This document shows, piece by piece, positions 36,250-48,910 of a DNA stretch of 64,000 nucleotides. The number at the start of each line of letters is the position of its first letter. Position 1 is the stretch's first letter. The stretch comes from Sphagnum magellanicum (taxonomy: Eukaryota > Streptophyta > Sphagnopsida > Sphagnales > Sphagnaceae): contig CM038918.1 of the NCBI GenBank assembly GCA_021904315.1, forward strand, positions 310,001-374,000, read 5' to 3'. Position numbers and translations under genes: made by a program. Below the pieces are notes generated by a model, which was given only the letters and a program-made list of their open reading frames with translations, had not been told where the DNA came from and made no database searches.

Positions 36250-36543
36250 GGCCCTCTTTACACTAGGAGTCAGGGCTGATGTTCAACCCAAATCCGGCAT
36301 TCCTATTGGTGCAAAAGTTGAAATCAGCCCCAAGGGCTTTACACTAGGAGTGAAGGCGTCACATAGAAGAAAAACTTTTCAATCTGCCCCGAGTTTCTAA
36401 TAAATGCTGAACATTAGGGCCCTGTATTGGCCACAAAACTGAAAAAAGGTTACCATCAAATTTGGGAGGCCAATTTGCAACCCGAAAATGGTCAAAGTTG
36501 GTCCCCCAGTTTTTTGGCCCTGACTCCTAGTGTAAAGCGGGCC
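36250..36543. mobile_element. MITE with 27-bp terminal inverted repeats
   Basis: The left end 36250-36276 (GGCCCTCTTTACACTAGGAG then TCAGGGC) and the right end 36517-36543 are reverse complements apart from one base. The 294-bp unit has no coding capacity. A third internal copy of CTTTACACTAGGAGT lies at about 36339-36353 in direct orientation to the left end. No convincing target duplication was found, so the superfamily is not assigned. Confidence 0.85.
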
Positions 36544-39400
36544 TGTGGGCCTTCTGTAGAACTCTCACCATTTAACCACTGTCACCATAGAGAATCAGAA
36601 GTGTGAGGTTGCCAATAAATAATAATAATAATGTAAATAAATAAATAAATAAATAAGGGTTGACAATAAAGCAGTAATGTCAACTCTTGCCCCTCAAATC
36701 ATTCTTGGAGCTACCAGGACATTCTTATAAATCTTGTGATTGGGTGCTTCTACCTCAGGTTACAGTTCGAGAACCATTGTTCACAATATGCAACTTATTA
36801 TTCGTGTAAATACAAACCTATTCTTTTCCCAATATGTTGCTTTCTTCTAACCAGAATACACAACTCCCCAAAGTTATCATCTACCTACTGGTGCTTTTTT
36901 TGGGGGGAAATTTTTTGCACTCACGGTGACCACAAAAATAAAGGTGTGAATTGTACAATGAGTTTGTTTGGTAACATATTTATTTTTTGTAAAATTTGCA
37001 AAAATTTTAAGGAAACACAGTCTGAGGTTGTCACACTTAGATGCTGAGGCCATGGAGATCACCAGAACAAAGTGGGATTCTCACAAAGTTTTACTACCTC
37101 GTACCTTCAGTGCACTATGTAAAGGGACTTGTAATAGGTTTTAATAACATGCACAACCTTGGATAAGCATATGTACAGTTTTCCTCACATGCTAAAGCTC
37201 CAGTGAATAATTATTGTTGTCCAAAAAGTGCTTCTAGTAGTCTACAGATGAGCTAATTACATGTTGCAGATAATCTTTTCGCATTGCGTGCTTCAACAAG
37301 TTGGCCTTCTGGACCTGGAATAATCTATCTGAATTGTGTGCTTCCAGAAATTGAGACTAAACAATCTTGGCCTTTGTTGACAATAGAATAAACCGAATAT
37401 TTCCATTACAACACTTTCAAATGATCCCATTGTAAACTGGAGGTACTTATTAAGTCCTAACCAGTATTGACCAGTTATACATAAAAATCTGGTTATGCAT
37501 CCAGATGAATCCATATCTGGAATTTTTTTTAAGTTCTCAAAATTTGACTTTATACACAATTATCGGATGTATGTTATGTACAAATCCAGTGTTGTGTGTG
37601 TAAAATGGTTTGGGACTTATACTCCATGTAAGTATGTATATATATATAAAATTTTACGTGGTCCAATAAAAAATAAAAATAAAAATTTATATTTATATTT
37701 ATATGATTTTACATGGGTATGTTAAAGAATGTAAATATATAACAATGTAAAAAATGTGATTTTTATTTGAGGAGTGGAGATTTTATAATTTTTTGAAGAT
37801 AAGCTAGCTAAGTGGCCCATTAAAAAAACAAATTATACACCCACAACTAATTCATGTGACTTTGCAAGAAGGTCTGATCATTAAAGATATATAATAAAAT
37901 TATCTTCAAAGGAAGGAAAACAACACTAGAACCCTGAGTTTGACCATAAATATCATGCAATTCAAAAAAGTAAAAAGCATTAGCATTCAAGGGTGGGGGG
38001 CTTCAGTTCTTGTGGTGAACTGAGTTTCACCCTGTCATTCCTTTTTCTTTAGCGCCTCCACTGTTCCTGCATATATTTTCACTGTTCCTACTTGTAAAGC
38101 TACTTTAATTAGTCTTGAACCTTGTGCATTAAATGCTGATTTTCAGCATTTCATTCCCAGATTTAATAAAATTTCTTACTTTATGGATACCCCTGAAAGA
38201 AGGGTTTGGGATGAAAGGAGGCCCAAAGACAGGTTGAGTTTACAAATAATTTTAGTATTTATACTTACATGCCCCAAACCATTTACATGGGCCTGTGTAA
38301 GTGTATTTGACAAATGTTTACACTGGCCTCGTGTAAGTGAAAAAATATATATACACTGCAACATGACAAGTGTAAATGTAAAGCATTTGGACGTGTAAGT
38401 GTAGTGTAAATGATTTACCCTTGCACTGGATTTCCATGTCATATATACGACTATTGACACTTACATGCACAACCCTGGTACGAGCTATACGTAATCATAT
38501 TTGGTCCAATAACCTTTGACACATAATTTTATCTGGCCCATTAAGGTTTTGAAAATGTCAAATATGAATTTAAGGTTTAGGGCTATAAGCTAGAATCCAT
38601 TGCAATTTTCTTTCAACAATTTTCATTTTGCAACTTTGTGCTTTTGCCAAGCTTCTTTGCAAGTTGATACCAGCTTGCAAGTTGGGGTTGTAAGTTAGGG
38701 CATCTCATAACACCAAATTACAAATTGTTTTTCTTGTGTGCTGAGTTTCATAAAGATCAAATGATTAAACACGTTCGGTGCCCTTCACAATGTTAGAAGC
38801 CTTGGCCCTACATGATGCACTTTGTGCTTTTAGGTAAGTTTTTATTTCTACTACATTCTAGATTTCTTTGCTTTTTTCTTTTTTTTCTTTTCAGTTTTAC
38901 TTTGCTTGTTTCATGGTTTTTTGTTTTGTGGGGTTTTTTTATTCAATGAATTGGGAGGAGGGGTTTTAAGTTTTCTTTTCATGTCAACTTGGTTTGTTGT
39001 TTGATGAATTGGGAGGTATTGAATTTGTGTTGTTGTTTGCTAAATCGCAACATGAATTGGTAAAGTTCTGCAAACATCAAATTTGTGTCATTCCATGTTG
39101 TTTGGCAAATTAGCAAAAGTGACAACTTGTAGCTTGCAATTCTTGGTTTCGTGTTTTGTTTATTGCTCCACAAATTGGCAAAGGCTATAGTTTGCGACTT
39201 GTACTTCTCAATTTCGTGTTTTGTTTGTTGTTCAACAAATCTTGTAGTTCTTAGTTTCATTTGTTTCTTGGCATTCAATGAATCAATAGGTTTTATTACT
39301 CAATGAATCATTTGCAACACTACAACAAAAGTAAGCGCATAAGCTCCAATTTCTTTTTGTCTTTTTTTGGGGTTTAGGGTTGTGTTTTAGTGTGTCTTTA
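36544..39400. other. Intergenic stretch with simple repeats
   Basis: No gene recognised. It holds an (AAT)n/(AAAT)n microsatellite, the second copy of the 30775-30990 repeat family (36943-37100), and around 38245-38465 many variants of TGTAAGTG and TTTACACT suggesting a degraded short-unit repeat. At about 39040-39250 a roughly 65-bp unit containing TTTCGTGTTTTGTTT repeats, leading into hAT remnant 2. Confidence 0.5.
36613..36656. repeat. Microsatellite (AAT)n and (AAAT)n
   Basis: Compound simple repeat: five AAT-type units followed by about six AAAT units. Confidence 0.95.
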
Positions 39401-39419
39401 GTTTTTTATGTTTAAGTTT

Positions 39420-41710
39420 CTATGGTTGAAAAGGAAGAATGTTATTTTGTTGAGAGTGTGGGTGGAATTCATGAATGCTCCATCATTTTCCCTTATTTAG
39501 ATGCAATTTTCATCGGTCTTACATACTAAGAATGTGCATCTATAAGCTCTCAATATGTCAAATGTTGATGTTTCACAACTTACGGTTATAGAAGCACAAA
39601 CTACAACTTGGAGACCTTAAAGTCATGTGTTTATATGTTGAGGATTTTTTGTTATCAATGATGGACTATATGTGGAGTTGGTGAAACCACAAATGTTGTG
39701 GTGCATAATTTGTAGCTTTAAACAAACATCTAACAATGTTTTGACGCAAAGATTTGCTCTCCTCAAAGGTTAATTAAATACAAAAAAGTTAATGCTATGT
39801 CTCCCATGAATACTCATGTACAAATTGCACATTTGAAGTTATTTAATAAAATGAAACAACAATTCAATGAAAAGGTGATAGACCTTGTTGTTCATGCTTC
39901 CTAATTGGGGAAGAAAAGGATAGGCCCATTTAGTTGTGCAATTATTAATTTTTTTGTGCCATAAAAACATACAAAAAAATGATGAGCAACAATAGTAATT
40001 TTAAAAGGATTTGGTGTTTTATATTTGTAAGGGTTACATGCCCTTGTCCAATTGTGAAAATGTTTGACTTTGGAGGTTAGTTTTACACCAATGCCCTTAT
40101 GTTCCAATTTCCTTGTTGGTTTTCTCTTGTGGAGAAAATGTTGTTTGCCATGGTTAAGAAGACCATGGACCAACATGTTTTGCCAAATCTTGCATCTATA
40201 GTAATAATTTTTATTAGTTTTGATCTATGGATGTCTCATGATGTTATGGATATTTTTTCTTTAGTTATCAAGTTTTTGAATGACACTTAGGTGCCCATGC
40301 ATATTACTATGGGGTTGTTTAAAGTGAATGAAACAACCAAATAGTCCATAGTTATACAACTCTATTCCTTGTTAAAGAGAGATTGGGTTTGTTGCATTAG
40401 GTAATTACATTTGTAAAAGATGAAGGGATTAATTTGATATATATGGCAACAACTTTGCATTCCATCATCGATTGTGAATGCATAAAGATTCTCAAGGTTT
40501 ATGAGGGCACACACCTTGAACATGTTATGTCTGAGGCTTGTTAGTATGCTACAAATGATGACAAAGTATTTACTTGGTTGAGAAATGTGAATGTGAAAGA
40601 AGTTCAAATTAGTTTACAAAAAACCATTACCTAAACCAAAAAGTTTGGGAAAGGGAGGTAAGAATGTGAGTGGGCTTGTTTTGAAAGCAGGATGTGACAT
40701 AAAAAATTAAGAACTTTTATGAGGTCCAAATTTACCAACAAATTCATTATGTTTGAAGAAACCCTTGAATCTAAAAATGTTATAATTCTTTGTTATGGTA
40801 GGTAATAATTACATGTCATTTTACAACAATGAATACCTAAAGCCCAAATGTGGGCTATTGCTAAGGTAATCACATTTACTTTGAATCTTATTGTATCAAC
40901 CTATGTGATGAATGAATCTAAGGACCACTCATTGTTGTTAAATGTCTTGACAATAATTATTACCCTTATTATGGACATGGAAGTTGCACTACTATATTGT
41001 CTAACAAGCTTGAAATCTTTGACCCTTTTGAGGTTTATATTATCCTTTTGCAAAGGAATATGTGGTTGGAGTTGATAAAACTATCAAACCTTTTTTGGAT
41101 TTTTTGAAGGTTTTTGATGCATAGCAAGCTCACAACATGATGGCTATAATGTTGGATCCACGCTTTAAGACTTTACACATTGTGTAAAACTTAGTGAGAC
41201 ATGAGAATGTAAACTAGTTGACATCTAAATATGATATCAAGGTTGTCATTCTTCTTTTGATGGTGATTTGATTGGTTAAACCCTATTGCCATTGCATTTA
41301 TTACAATAATAGTTGATGTTGCAAAACTAAAACTTGAAAAAAATATGTTTGGTGTGGGGGCCTAAATTGAGGAATTGTTTTTGAACATTAGTCAATAAAG
41401 AATTATCTTTGTTTAAAAGGCTTTATATTTTGTCATTTGCATATGTAGATCCAATAGCTTAATAGCACATGCATAAAGGTTAGTTTTTGAATGTGAGTTT
41501 CCTTGTAAAACAAATTTTTGGAATCTTCAGTTCACAAATAAAAATTGAATGGATTTAAAAACTTGTTGGGGTTTTGACAACTCTAAGATGTTGTTATTTG
41601 TAAATGGAGAATGTGAACCAAATTATTAGTATGGTGTAAAATTGGCCTAATGGATTGTGTGTCAATTGTAAGCCAACTTTAGACTCCAAGGAATACTTGA
41701 AAGAAAAATA
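39420..41710 (+). pseudogene. hAT transposase remnant 2 (BED-type)
   Basis: Collinear fragments of one BED/hAT transposase can be read on the plus strand. They include a zinc-finger region near 39690-39770 (WCIICSFKQTS), a segment with HLKLFNKMKQQFNEKVIDLV near 39830-39900, the catalytic core at 40130-40290 (MVKKTMDQHVLPNLAS, FISFDLWMS), then MMAIMLDPRFKTLHIV near 41138-41185. Degraded C-terminal dimerisation sequence with NWPN lies near 41640. The core is clearly related to the neighbouring element at 42216-46701 but diverged from it. Stops and frameshifts are frequent throughout, so it is dead. Its terminal repeats were not found. Confidence 0.8.
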
Positions 41711-42207
41711 GTCAAGTTGGTGGAAGAAACTACAACTTAATTGAAGAACATAACTTTTTTAATGAATTGTAAATTGATGGATATTAATGTTGTGAGGTTG
41801 GGGTGGGTTTGTGTGAGTTGTGGTTGGGCAAGGAACTTGTGCTACAATTGGGAAGAGTTTTTCATAAAATTGGGATTCAATTTTTGCACAAGTTACTTTG
41901 TTTTGGATCTATTCATGTTGGTTTTGCTTTGGGAGGCTAGGTTACACATTTATAATTTATTTTTTAAAGCAATAGAATTGAAATTTGATATACATAACCT
42001 TTGTGCATATTCGTACTATTTTGAAATTTGAAAATCATCATATTCATAACCGACAAAAGAATTTTTTAGAAAATAAATGTGTACCCAGCTTGTGTAGTAA
42101 ATTGATTTTTTTTTTTGAAATACATATCCTTTTTTATTAAAAAGAAAAAATTATACTTTATTGGTTTTCATAGGATAGGTCCAAAAATTGACAATTGGAC
42201 AACATTA

Positions 42208-42215
42208 GTCTTAAC
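42208..42215. repeat. Probable 8-bp target duplication, left copy
   Basis: GTCTTAAC directly left of the element matches GTCCTAAC at its right edge in 7 of 8 positions, the duplication length typical of hAT insertion. Confidence 0.6.
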
Positions 42216-42843
42216 TTATGTTCGGCAATTCTCACTCAGGGGTTGAAAATCAATGGTGATTTTTAGTTCGATTCTCAATGATAACCATTCGTGAAAACTA
42301 TTGATGAAAACTTGACCAAAGGTTTTCATCGGGGGTGAGAACCACCCAATGAAAACTTCAAAAGTTTTCACTAATTGTAAAACCTAAGAAATGAACTAAT
42401 TTTCACATTTGAGAAAGGTTTGGTTCTTAGGGTAATAAATAGTAAGTAATAAAACAAGTAACTATTTAATAAATAATAAAAATTAAAAACTAAACCAATA
42501 AGAAGATAAGTAAACTAAGAAAAAAAATTAAATGTAAAAATTAATAATAATCATAATAATAAGAAAATGAAAATGTAAATTTTTAAAAATAATAAAGTAA
42601 AGAATGAGGTAAAAATTAAGTAAAAATAAAAAAGAAAGAATACAAAATTGTGGCCACCACAATAGGTTTAAGGTTAAGGCTTAACCTTAACCCTAATGAG
42701 AAGGCCACCACCTTCATTAAGGTTAAGTTGAACTTTGAACTTAAACTATAAAACGTGTCCAAGCAATAACTTGGGCCTTCTTTTTTTTCTCTTTCACCTT
42801 GCTTCTCTCACAATTTTCTCATTCTTAGGTTGTTTATTTATTT

Positions 42844-43300
42844 GTGCATATATTTTTCCTTTTAGGGCTTTGTCTTATTGCTACGAATTGCTATCACTTT
42901 GTTGATTTTGTTGCTTTGCCTTATCGTGATGCCTTGCTACTGTTTCACCTTGGTGTTGTCGCTCTACCTTGTTCCTTGCCCCACCTTGCTATTATGCCTT
43001 GCTATTCTTGCTCCACCTTGTTGTTGTTCTACTTGCCTTTCTACTTTGTAACGTTGCTGCTTCTCCACCTTTGTTGTTTTTTTGCTTGCTTTAAGTACCA
43101 ATGGCCTCACTTGAAACTCCCATTGTTGTCTTACCTTATTGCTAATATGTCTTGCTACTATCGCTTGCTTATTGTACGTGTTTCCCCAATTGGTATTTCC
43201 ACACTTCCCTTTTCCCTTGCAAGTTTTGATTTTTGGAACTTGAAGAAACAAACAATAACAAATTAAGGTAATTTTTTTTTCTTTCCTATCATTTCTTCTC
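42844..43300 (+). repeat. Pyrimidine-rich leader of the hAT element
   Basis: Low-complexity sequence built from variants of TTGCTACTTGCTCCACCTTG. It produces a long but hydrophobic, compositionally biased frame that I do not consider a gene. A comparable repetitive leader precedes the other hAT remnant at about 39040-39250. Confidence 0.5.
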
Positions 43301-43926
43301 TTCTTTCAATTTGTGTTTGTTTTTTGACTTATTGGTTTGAAAATTTGGAACATTTTTCAGTTTTAATCTTCTTTTTTTCCCTTTCTTTTGCAAGAAAGAA
43401 AAAAAAAGTTTTTTATCATTGTAATTTTTTCTCAACACAAGCTTTGTTTTTCATTTTTTTGTTATTGGTTTTTTTTTTTCAGTTTGTGTGCTTTTGGTTG
43501 CTTGGTTGTTTGTTCATTTTTATTTTTTTTAATCCTTTAATTTCTTTTTGGTTGGTTGCAAATTAACCTCTTGTAGGAAAAAGCTGGTTGGTTGCTAATG
43601 GGTGGACAAAAAATGTTTATAAGCACTCAATTTTGAATTATTGCATGTAATGAGGCCTAAAAATGAACAATATTTGTGTTTGTAAATGTTTTCTCCACCT
43701 TTCCCTTGGTTATATTTTCTTTAATCCTTCCCATTTTTACCTTTTACCCATCCTTTCATTAAATAACCTAAAATTTTGGAAATTTTGGAATGATTTGGAA
43801 ATATCTAACCTTTTTTTTCTCTTCAGCCCAATTTTGATTTTCTATTCAATTATGTTAAGTTTGTTAGTTTTGCTAGCACTTTCCTATTACTTTCATTGTG
43901 CTGGTTTTGTTGGTTTTCTATTCATA

Positions 43927-46375
43927 ATGGAACAATTTATTGAGAACAAAAATCTAAAAATGAATGTTGGAATTGAGATATTTGAGAATGAAATGTTAAT
44001 GGAAGATGAACTAGTAATTGAAACATCAATGGAAAATTTAAGTTTGCAAACTCAAGTTAGAAGTGTCAATCAAACCAATGATGAACGAATGAAATAGAAC
44101 CTTCCGCAATTGCATGTGTAAAGATTATTATGGAAACCTCATGGGAGAAATACAATTTGTTGGGCCTTTTACAAGGTAAATGATAACAAACATGTAGATG
44201 GGAAAGTTTTTCAAATCATGCGATGTCTTTTGTGCTACAAAACTCATGTACCCTCTAATCTTATGATAAAATTGCGAAAATGATTGATTTCATACCATAA
44301 GATTAATGGAATAATAACATTGAAAAAAATCTAGATATTGCAGAACATTCTTTGCTTGCAAAAAAATTTGATGAGGAAATGAATAATCTAGTGATAAATG
44401 AACTTGAAAAGCAACTTGCTAAAAAGAGGCAAAATGTATCTTCACATGAAATATTTGAATTTTTTACTACCAAAGTACTTTATAAGAAGGAAGATGCGTA
44501 ACAAAAACAATTTTTGGAAAATCTAGCTTTGTCGATTCTTAAAAGTCCTGCTTGTGCATTTTGGGGAAAGTCCTTGGCTAAAGAGATTTGCATTATAGTT
44601 AAATCTTCAGATTGTCTTTCCATCAAGAAAGATTTTTTCATAAGATATTCTTCCTACATTGGTCCAAAAAACTAAAAAAGACTATGTCTTACCCAAGCTT
44701 TCTCAATGCGTTTCTACAACTGCTAGCTTTGATTTATGGATGTCAAAGGGAGCTTATTACATTTTTGCCTTGGTCATTAATTTCTTAGATGGAAATTGGA
44801 AACCCAACAAGGTAACAATTGGTTTGTTTGAAACAACAAAAACAATAGGTCAAACTTTGGCTAGGAACTTGAACGAACTTTTGGATTCTTATAACCTAAG
44901 GAAAAAAATCATTATTTATGTGAAAGATGAGGGTGCAAACTTGAATGCCATGACCATGGCTCTTAAAATAGTCATCAATTATGATGTCTTAGAATTGGAA
45001 GAAAGTTTCAATGGAACATGTTTTGGGTGTGCTTTCTCGAAAACTTGTCAACATGCTACAATTGAAAAGAAAATATGCAAGAATCTGAAATTTGTTTTAT
45101 TAAATCAATGGAGTCTGATATTTAAAAATGTATAACATGGCTTAAAAAATCTAGAAAAGGGAGATAATAATGGTCCAAGGCTTGTATTAATGCAAGAATT
45201 TGACCAAGAAAGTTGAATACTCCTATAAAAACCAAGTAATTACTTTTTGTATCACTCTTCAATTTTATTTTTTTTGTTGAAACATTTTGCCAAATTCAAA
45301 TTAAGTAATCATTTTTTTTTTGGGGGCAAATTTGCCAACATGGTGATACTATTCTAGGAAGCTCTTCTATTTCCTAGGGCTATTGTCATGTGTTATAGCA
45401 AACAAATTGCAATTTGAGTTTCTAGTCGAGTTCCTTCTCTTAATACTTGGTTCATTTGTCAAACAATATTGGATTATTTGAGCCTTATTGTTAATGTGTG
45501 TGTATTGAACCAATTTGCTGGGCTATTGTTTAATGCTTTGAATTTTTTAATCATTACAAGTTTTAAAGCCAAGGAGGAAGTTAATGCGAAACCTTATTTT
45601 AAATCCCTTATGGATGATGATTCGAGAATCTCTTTCAAGTTAGCAAGTTTGCCTTCATCATTAGATCAAAGGTGTTTGGGGTTTTGGATTCCTTCCTTTC
45701 ATCCATGAAAACATATGATGAAAAGAAAACACATAACATGTTGGCTTTGATCCAAGGTTCAAGAGCTTTCATTTTGTTTTTTCATATGTTGGTAAGGAAT
45801 AAGGGGCGTCTATTGTAGAGGAGTATGATAGGAGAGCCTTGTATCCCATGTTGATCAAATTGTATAACCACTTACATCCAATTGTACATGGTGGTTTTGG
45901 TTTTGCAAATCAAGATGATGATAAGGACCATGGATTGGATATTTTCCAAATGACCAGCAGCAACATGAAAACAACAAAGGAAATTGTAACTAGGGAACTA
46001 TTGGATTTTAGAAGGTTTCATGTGAACTTGAAGGAAATAAAAAATCCTCTCCAATGGTGGCAAAAACATGAGTCAAGATTCCCCATAGTGGCTTTTCTTG
46101 CAAGGCAAATCCTAGGAATTGTAAGCACAAATTGAGACTGAATGCATTTTCTCTCTTGCCGGAATTTTAACTAATCTTAGGAGATGTCATCTACAATCTA
46201 AAAATCTAGAGAAGTTAATTTTTGTGAGCCAAAACTGGCCTAATGATCCTAGGCTAGGATGTAAGACACCATTTAATTTTGTGGAGTTTATAGAAAAAGA
46301 TAAAATCATTGAGGAGGAGAGGAGTTGGAGGAATTTGAAGGGGGATTCGAAAGGGAAGAGATTGTAGATATGAAC
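43927..46375 (+). pseudogene. hAT transposase remnant 1 (BED finger, core, dimerisation domain)
   Basis: Starts at an ATG giving MEQFIENKNLKMNVG. Next comes a BED-finger region near 44150-44275 (KVFQIMRCLLCYKTHV), then a core frame at 44659-45135 (LPKLSQCVSTTASFDLWMSK; IIIYVKDEGANLNAM; FGCAFSKTCQHAT). The C-terminal dimerisation domain is at 46040-46260 (PLQWWQKHESRFPIVAFLAR, then a stop, FSLAGILTNLRRCHLQSKNL and NWPNDPRLGC). These are the hallmark blocks of hAT transposases, which cut and paste DNA via an RNase H-like fold. In-frame stops (for example 44095 and about 46133) and several frameshifts show it is not functional. Confidence 0.88.
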
Positions 46376-46380
46376 TCTTT

Positions 46381-46402
46381 ATATATATATATATATATAT
46401 AT
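46381..46402. repeat. (TA)n microsatellite
   Basis: Eleven AT dinucleotides directly after the transposase remnant. Confidence 0.95.
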
Positions 46403-46701
46403 TGCATTTTTCAAATTTTTTCTGATTTATATATTATTTCTTTAAAACAATTTAAATCGAAAAAATCAACATTTCTGATAACCAGCTTGTGAGAACCGCC
46501 TCTAAAAACTGACGGTATAAAATTTTGTGACAACTGCAAATGCTGAAAACTGTCGAATCGAGTTTTTTTTCAAAAATCTGAAAACCAGGGCAGTTCTTAA
46601 AATGGAAAAAAAAACTTAGAAAATGGGGACGGTTCTCTGAACCTGCCCCCAAGAACCAGAAATGCCGGTTCTCACAAAAAGGTGAGAACCGCCTAACACT
46701 A

Positions 46702-46709
46702 GTCCTAAC
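46702..46709. repeat. Probable 8-bp target duplication, right copy
   Basis: GTCCTAAC abuts the right terminus of the hAT element and matches the left flank GTCTTAAC with one transition. Confidence 0.6.
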
Positions 46710-48530
46710 CAACTACTTGACAAAGGGCTAGCTCAAGATCAGCAACTCATGTTGGAATTGCTGGCCAGGGTGATTGACATATGGGGCAATGGTGTACATA
46801 ATAGCATTCGTTTGGCATTCTTTAGATTCCTTGTACTGGAAGGCTTGACAAAGGTACAATTGTTGTGGTTGTCATGACTCCATGAGTCTCTATTTATCCA
46901 TGGAAGCACATGTTGCCACTATTTTCTTCCTCCTTTTTTGTACATCACTTTAAGGACATGTATCTAATTGATATTTTATTCTCCTCAGTATTTTTAACAC
47001 ATTTCTTTAAGTACAAAAAAATCTTTCAGGACCAGGACTGAAACCAAGCAGCAAAATGTTTCATTCTCTTTTTCCTTTGTCAAAAGAAAGAAAGAAAAAG
47101 TTGTGTTACAAGGGGTTCAAGAGAGAGAGAGAGACGGAAGTTGCACAACTTCCACATGCATTTACAATGCACAAAGCTCCTCTCTTATGTAGGTAGGTGG
47201 TTTAGTAGTTTTTGTTGTGTTGTGCCAAGCTTGCACAATGGGGAGACACTAAATGATGCACCCATCAAGCTCTGTCTGGTGCTTAGAGTTGGGGCTATGT
47301 TTGGAGCAATGTGGTTCATTACGTTACACAATTTCCTCCCCCCTCTCAAAACATGTATGATAAAACTTTGAAACATTTAAAATGTTCTACTACCACACCT
47401 GCCAAGATCTGAACCAAGAACTCCAAGGAGACTATTTCAAATACTCACTACTAACCTACTTCCTAACTTTTAGCATAACATACTTCTTTTTTGAGTCTGT
47501 TTTTCTTTGTTGGCAAAACAGCAATAAACCATGCAAAACAACTATGTTGGTGTTGCACTATTGCCCACTAAATGCACGGGATAGGGCGCATTTAGCGTCT
47601 TGCCAATGCATGTTATTTATGATATATTTTATGTTTGCATATAATGTATGTTACATATGATAGATTTTATTATCAAACTAGATGTGGGTCTTGAGAAGAT
47701 AGTATTTCTATAGAAAAGATAATCCACTTCCAAAGTCAAATGTCTTTTAATATTGGAGTGCTACATATTTGTTTCCATGTTCCAAAAAAGATGCCATGAA
47801 GTTTGCCAACCAAGCATGACCTTTTTTTTCCCACTCTTCATGATATGGCAAATTCTATTTGGAATTGGTCACTTTCTTCTTTCTTACTCTTGCACTAGAG
47901 ACAACATTGTTGACCACAACCCCCTACCCAATTACTGAAGAGTCCCCCAACGATTTTTGTAGTCCAGTTGGCAATATGGATAAATGTCTAGGCTAGCAAG
48001 ACCAATGATGAATTGGACCCACAATGACTTGCAAAGTGGTCATCAATCCATCCTGTCAAATTCTTAAACAATGAACTCAAATCAGACTTATCTAAACAAA
48101 GTTCCATGTTGACCTTCTTTTTTTTCACATCATGAAATATAACACTTACATGGGTTAGTTGAATGGTAAACAATTTCTACAAAATGCAATTGTTTGTGGA
48201 AAGTGAATAATCTTTATACATATAATATTTACTATATAAACTTTCATTTCTAACTGATTTTTTTAAATGTCTCATTGTGTTCAGCTTCTAAATAGTGAAA
48301 TGCACACAATAATAATGAGTTTCTTTAGCAAGAAAACCCACAGATGATTAGGACATGTGACAATACACAATTTATAATGTGAAAAATCAGAACCAATTTA
48401 TTCATAGCAAAGCTCCCAATTTTAATGTGTGTGCAATTATCCATTATCATTTGTAATTGTTCATAACTGTAAAACCAATCAACTAGCAAGTTTTCTTGAC
48501 ACAATTTGAGAAGAACTGGACTGAAACGTG
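46710..48530. other. Intergenic stretch, no gene seen
   Basis: AT-rich with an (AG)n run at 47121-47134. Short frames at 47141-47371 and 47382-47660 lack similarity. Confidence 0.5.
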
Positions 48531-48910
48531 CCATGATCTACATAAAAATGGAAGGAGAGGTTCGCTGCAAAGGGAAGAATTGTGCAACAGTTGTACTTCA
48601 CATTCCACATTCATATATCAAAAGGGAAAAAAAACTTACTAGTGAAGACTCACAAAGATACCATGATCTACACAAAACTGAAGTAGAGGTTTTCTGTGAA
48701 GGCAAGAATTGTGCAACAGGGGTCGGTAATCTATTCCACACATTCCACATTCATATATCAACAGGAATTTCTTTGAAAAGTGATGCAGGAAGATGAAATT
48801 GTTCCAATACACGGAATTTTTTTGAAAAGTGATGCAAGAAGATGAAATTGTTCCAATACAAGGGATTTTCTTTGAAACGTGATGCAAGAAGATGAAATTG
48901 TTCCAATATA
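48531..48910. repeat. Two adjacent tandem repeats (130-bp x2 and 49-bp x3)
   Basis: CCATGATCTACA begins two copies at 48531 and 48661, each with GGCAAGAATTGTGCAACAG-like and CATTCCACATTCATATATCA segments. They are followed by three copies of a 49-bp unit (GGAATTTCTTTGAAAAGTGA ... GAAATTGTTCCAATA) starting near 48774, 48813 and 48862. Confidence 0.9.

Larger units (their letters stand above)
42216..46701 (+). mobile_element. hAT DNA transposon, full-length but decayed
   Basis: The left terminus TTATGTTCGGCAATTCTCAC and the reverse complement of the right terminus, TAGTGTTAGGCGGTTCTCAC, align with 15 of 20 identities, and the right form matches the usual hAT start (C/T)AGTGTTAGGCG. The 4486-bp unit carries a BED-type transposase remnant on the plus strand and is flanked by an imperfect 8-bp duplication. 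Subterminal GGTGAGAACCGC/GCCGGTTCTCAC palindromes occur at the right end. Terminal and coding decay indicate an old, inactive insertion. Confidence 0.78.

Noticed and set aside
38176-38465. Possible MITE from repeated TGTAAGTG/TTTACACT words
   Set aside because: The repeated words are in mixed orientation without defined inverted ends.
42844-43266. 140-residue hydrophobic frame, possible membrane protein
   Set aside because: Low-complexity pyrimidine-rich sequence inside a hAT element; hydrophobicity follows from T/C-rich codons.
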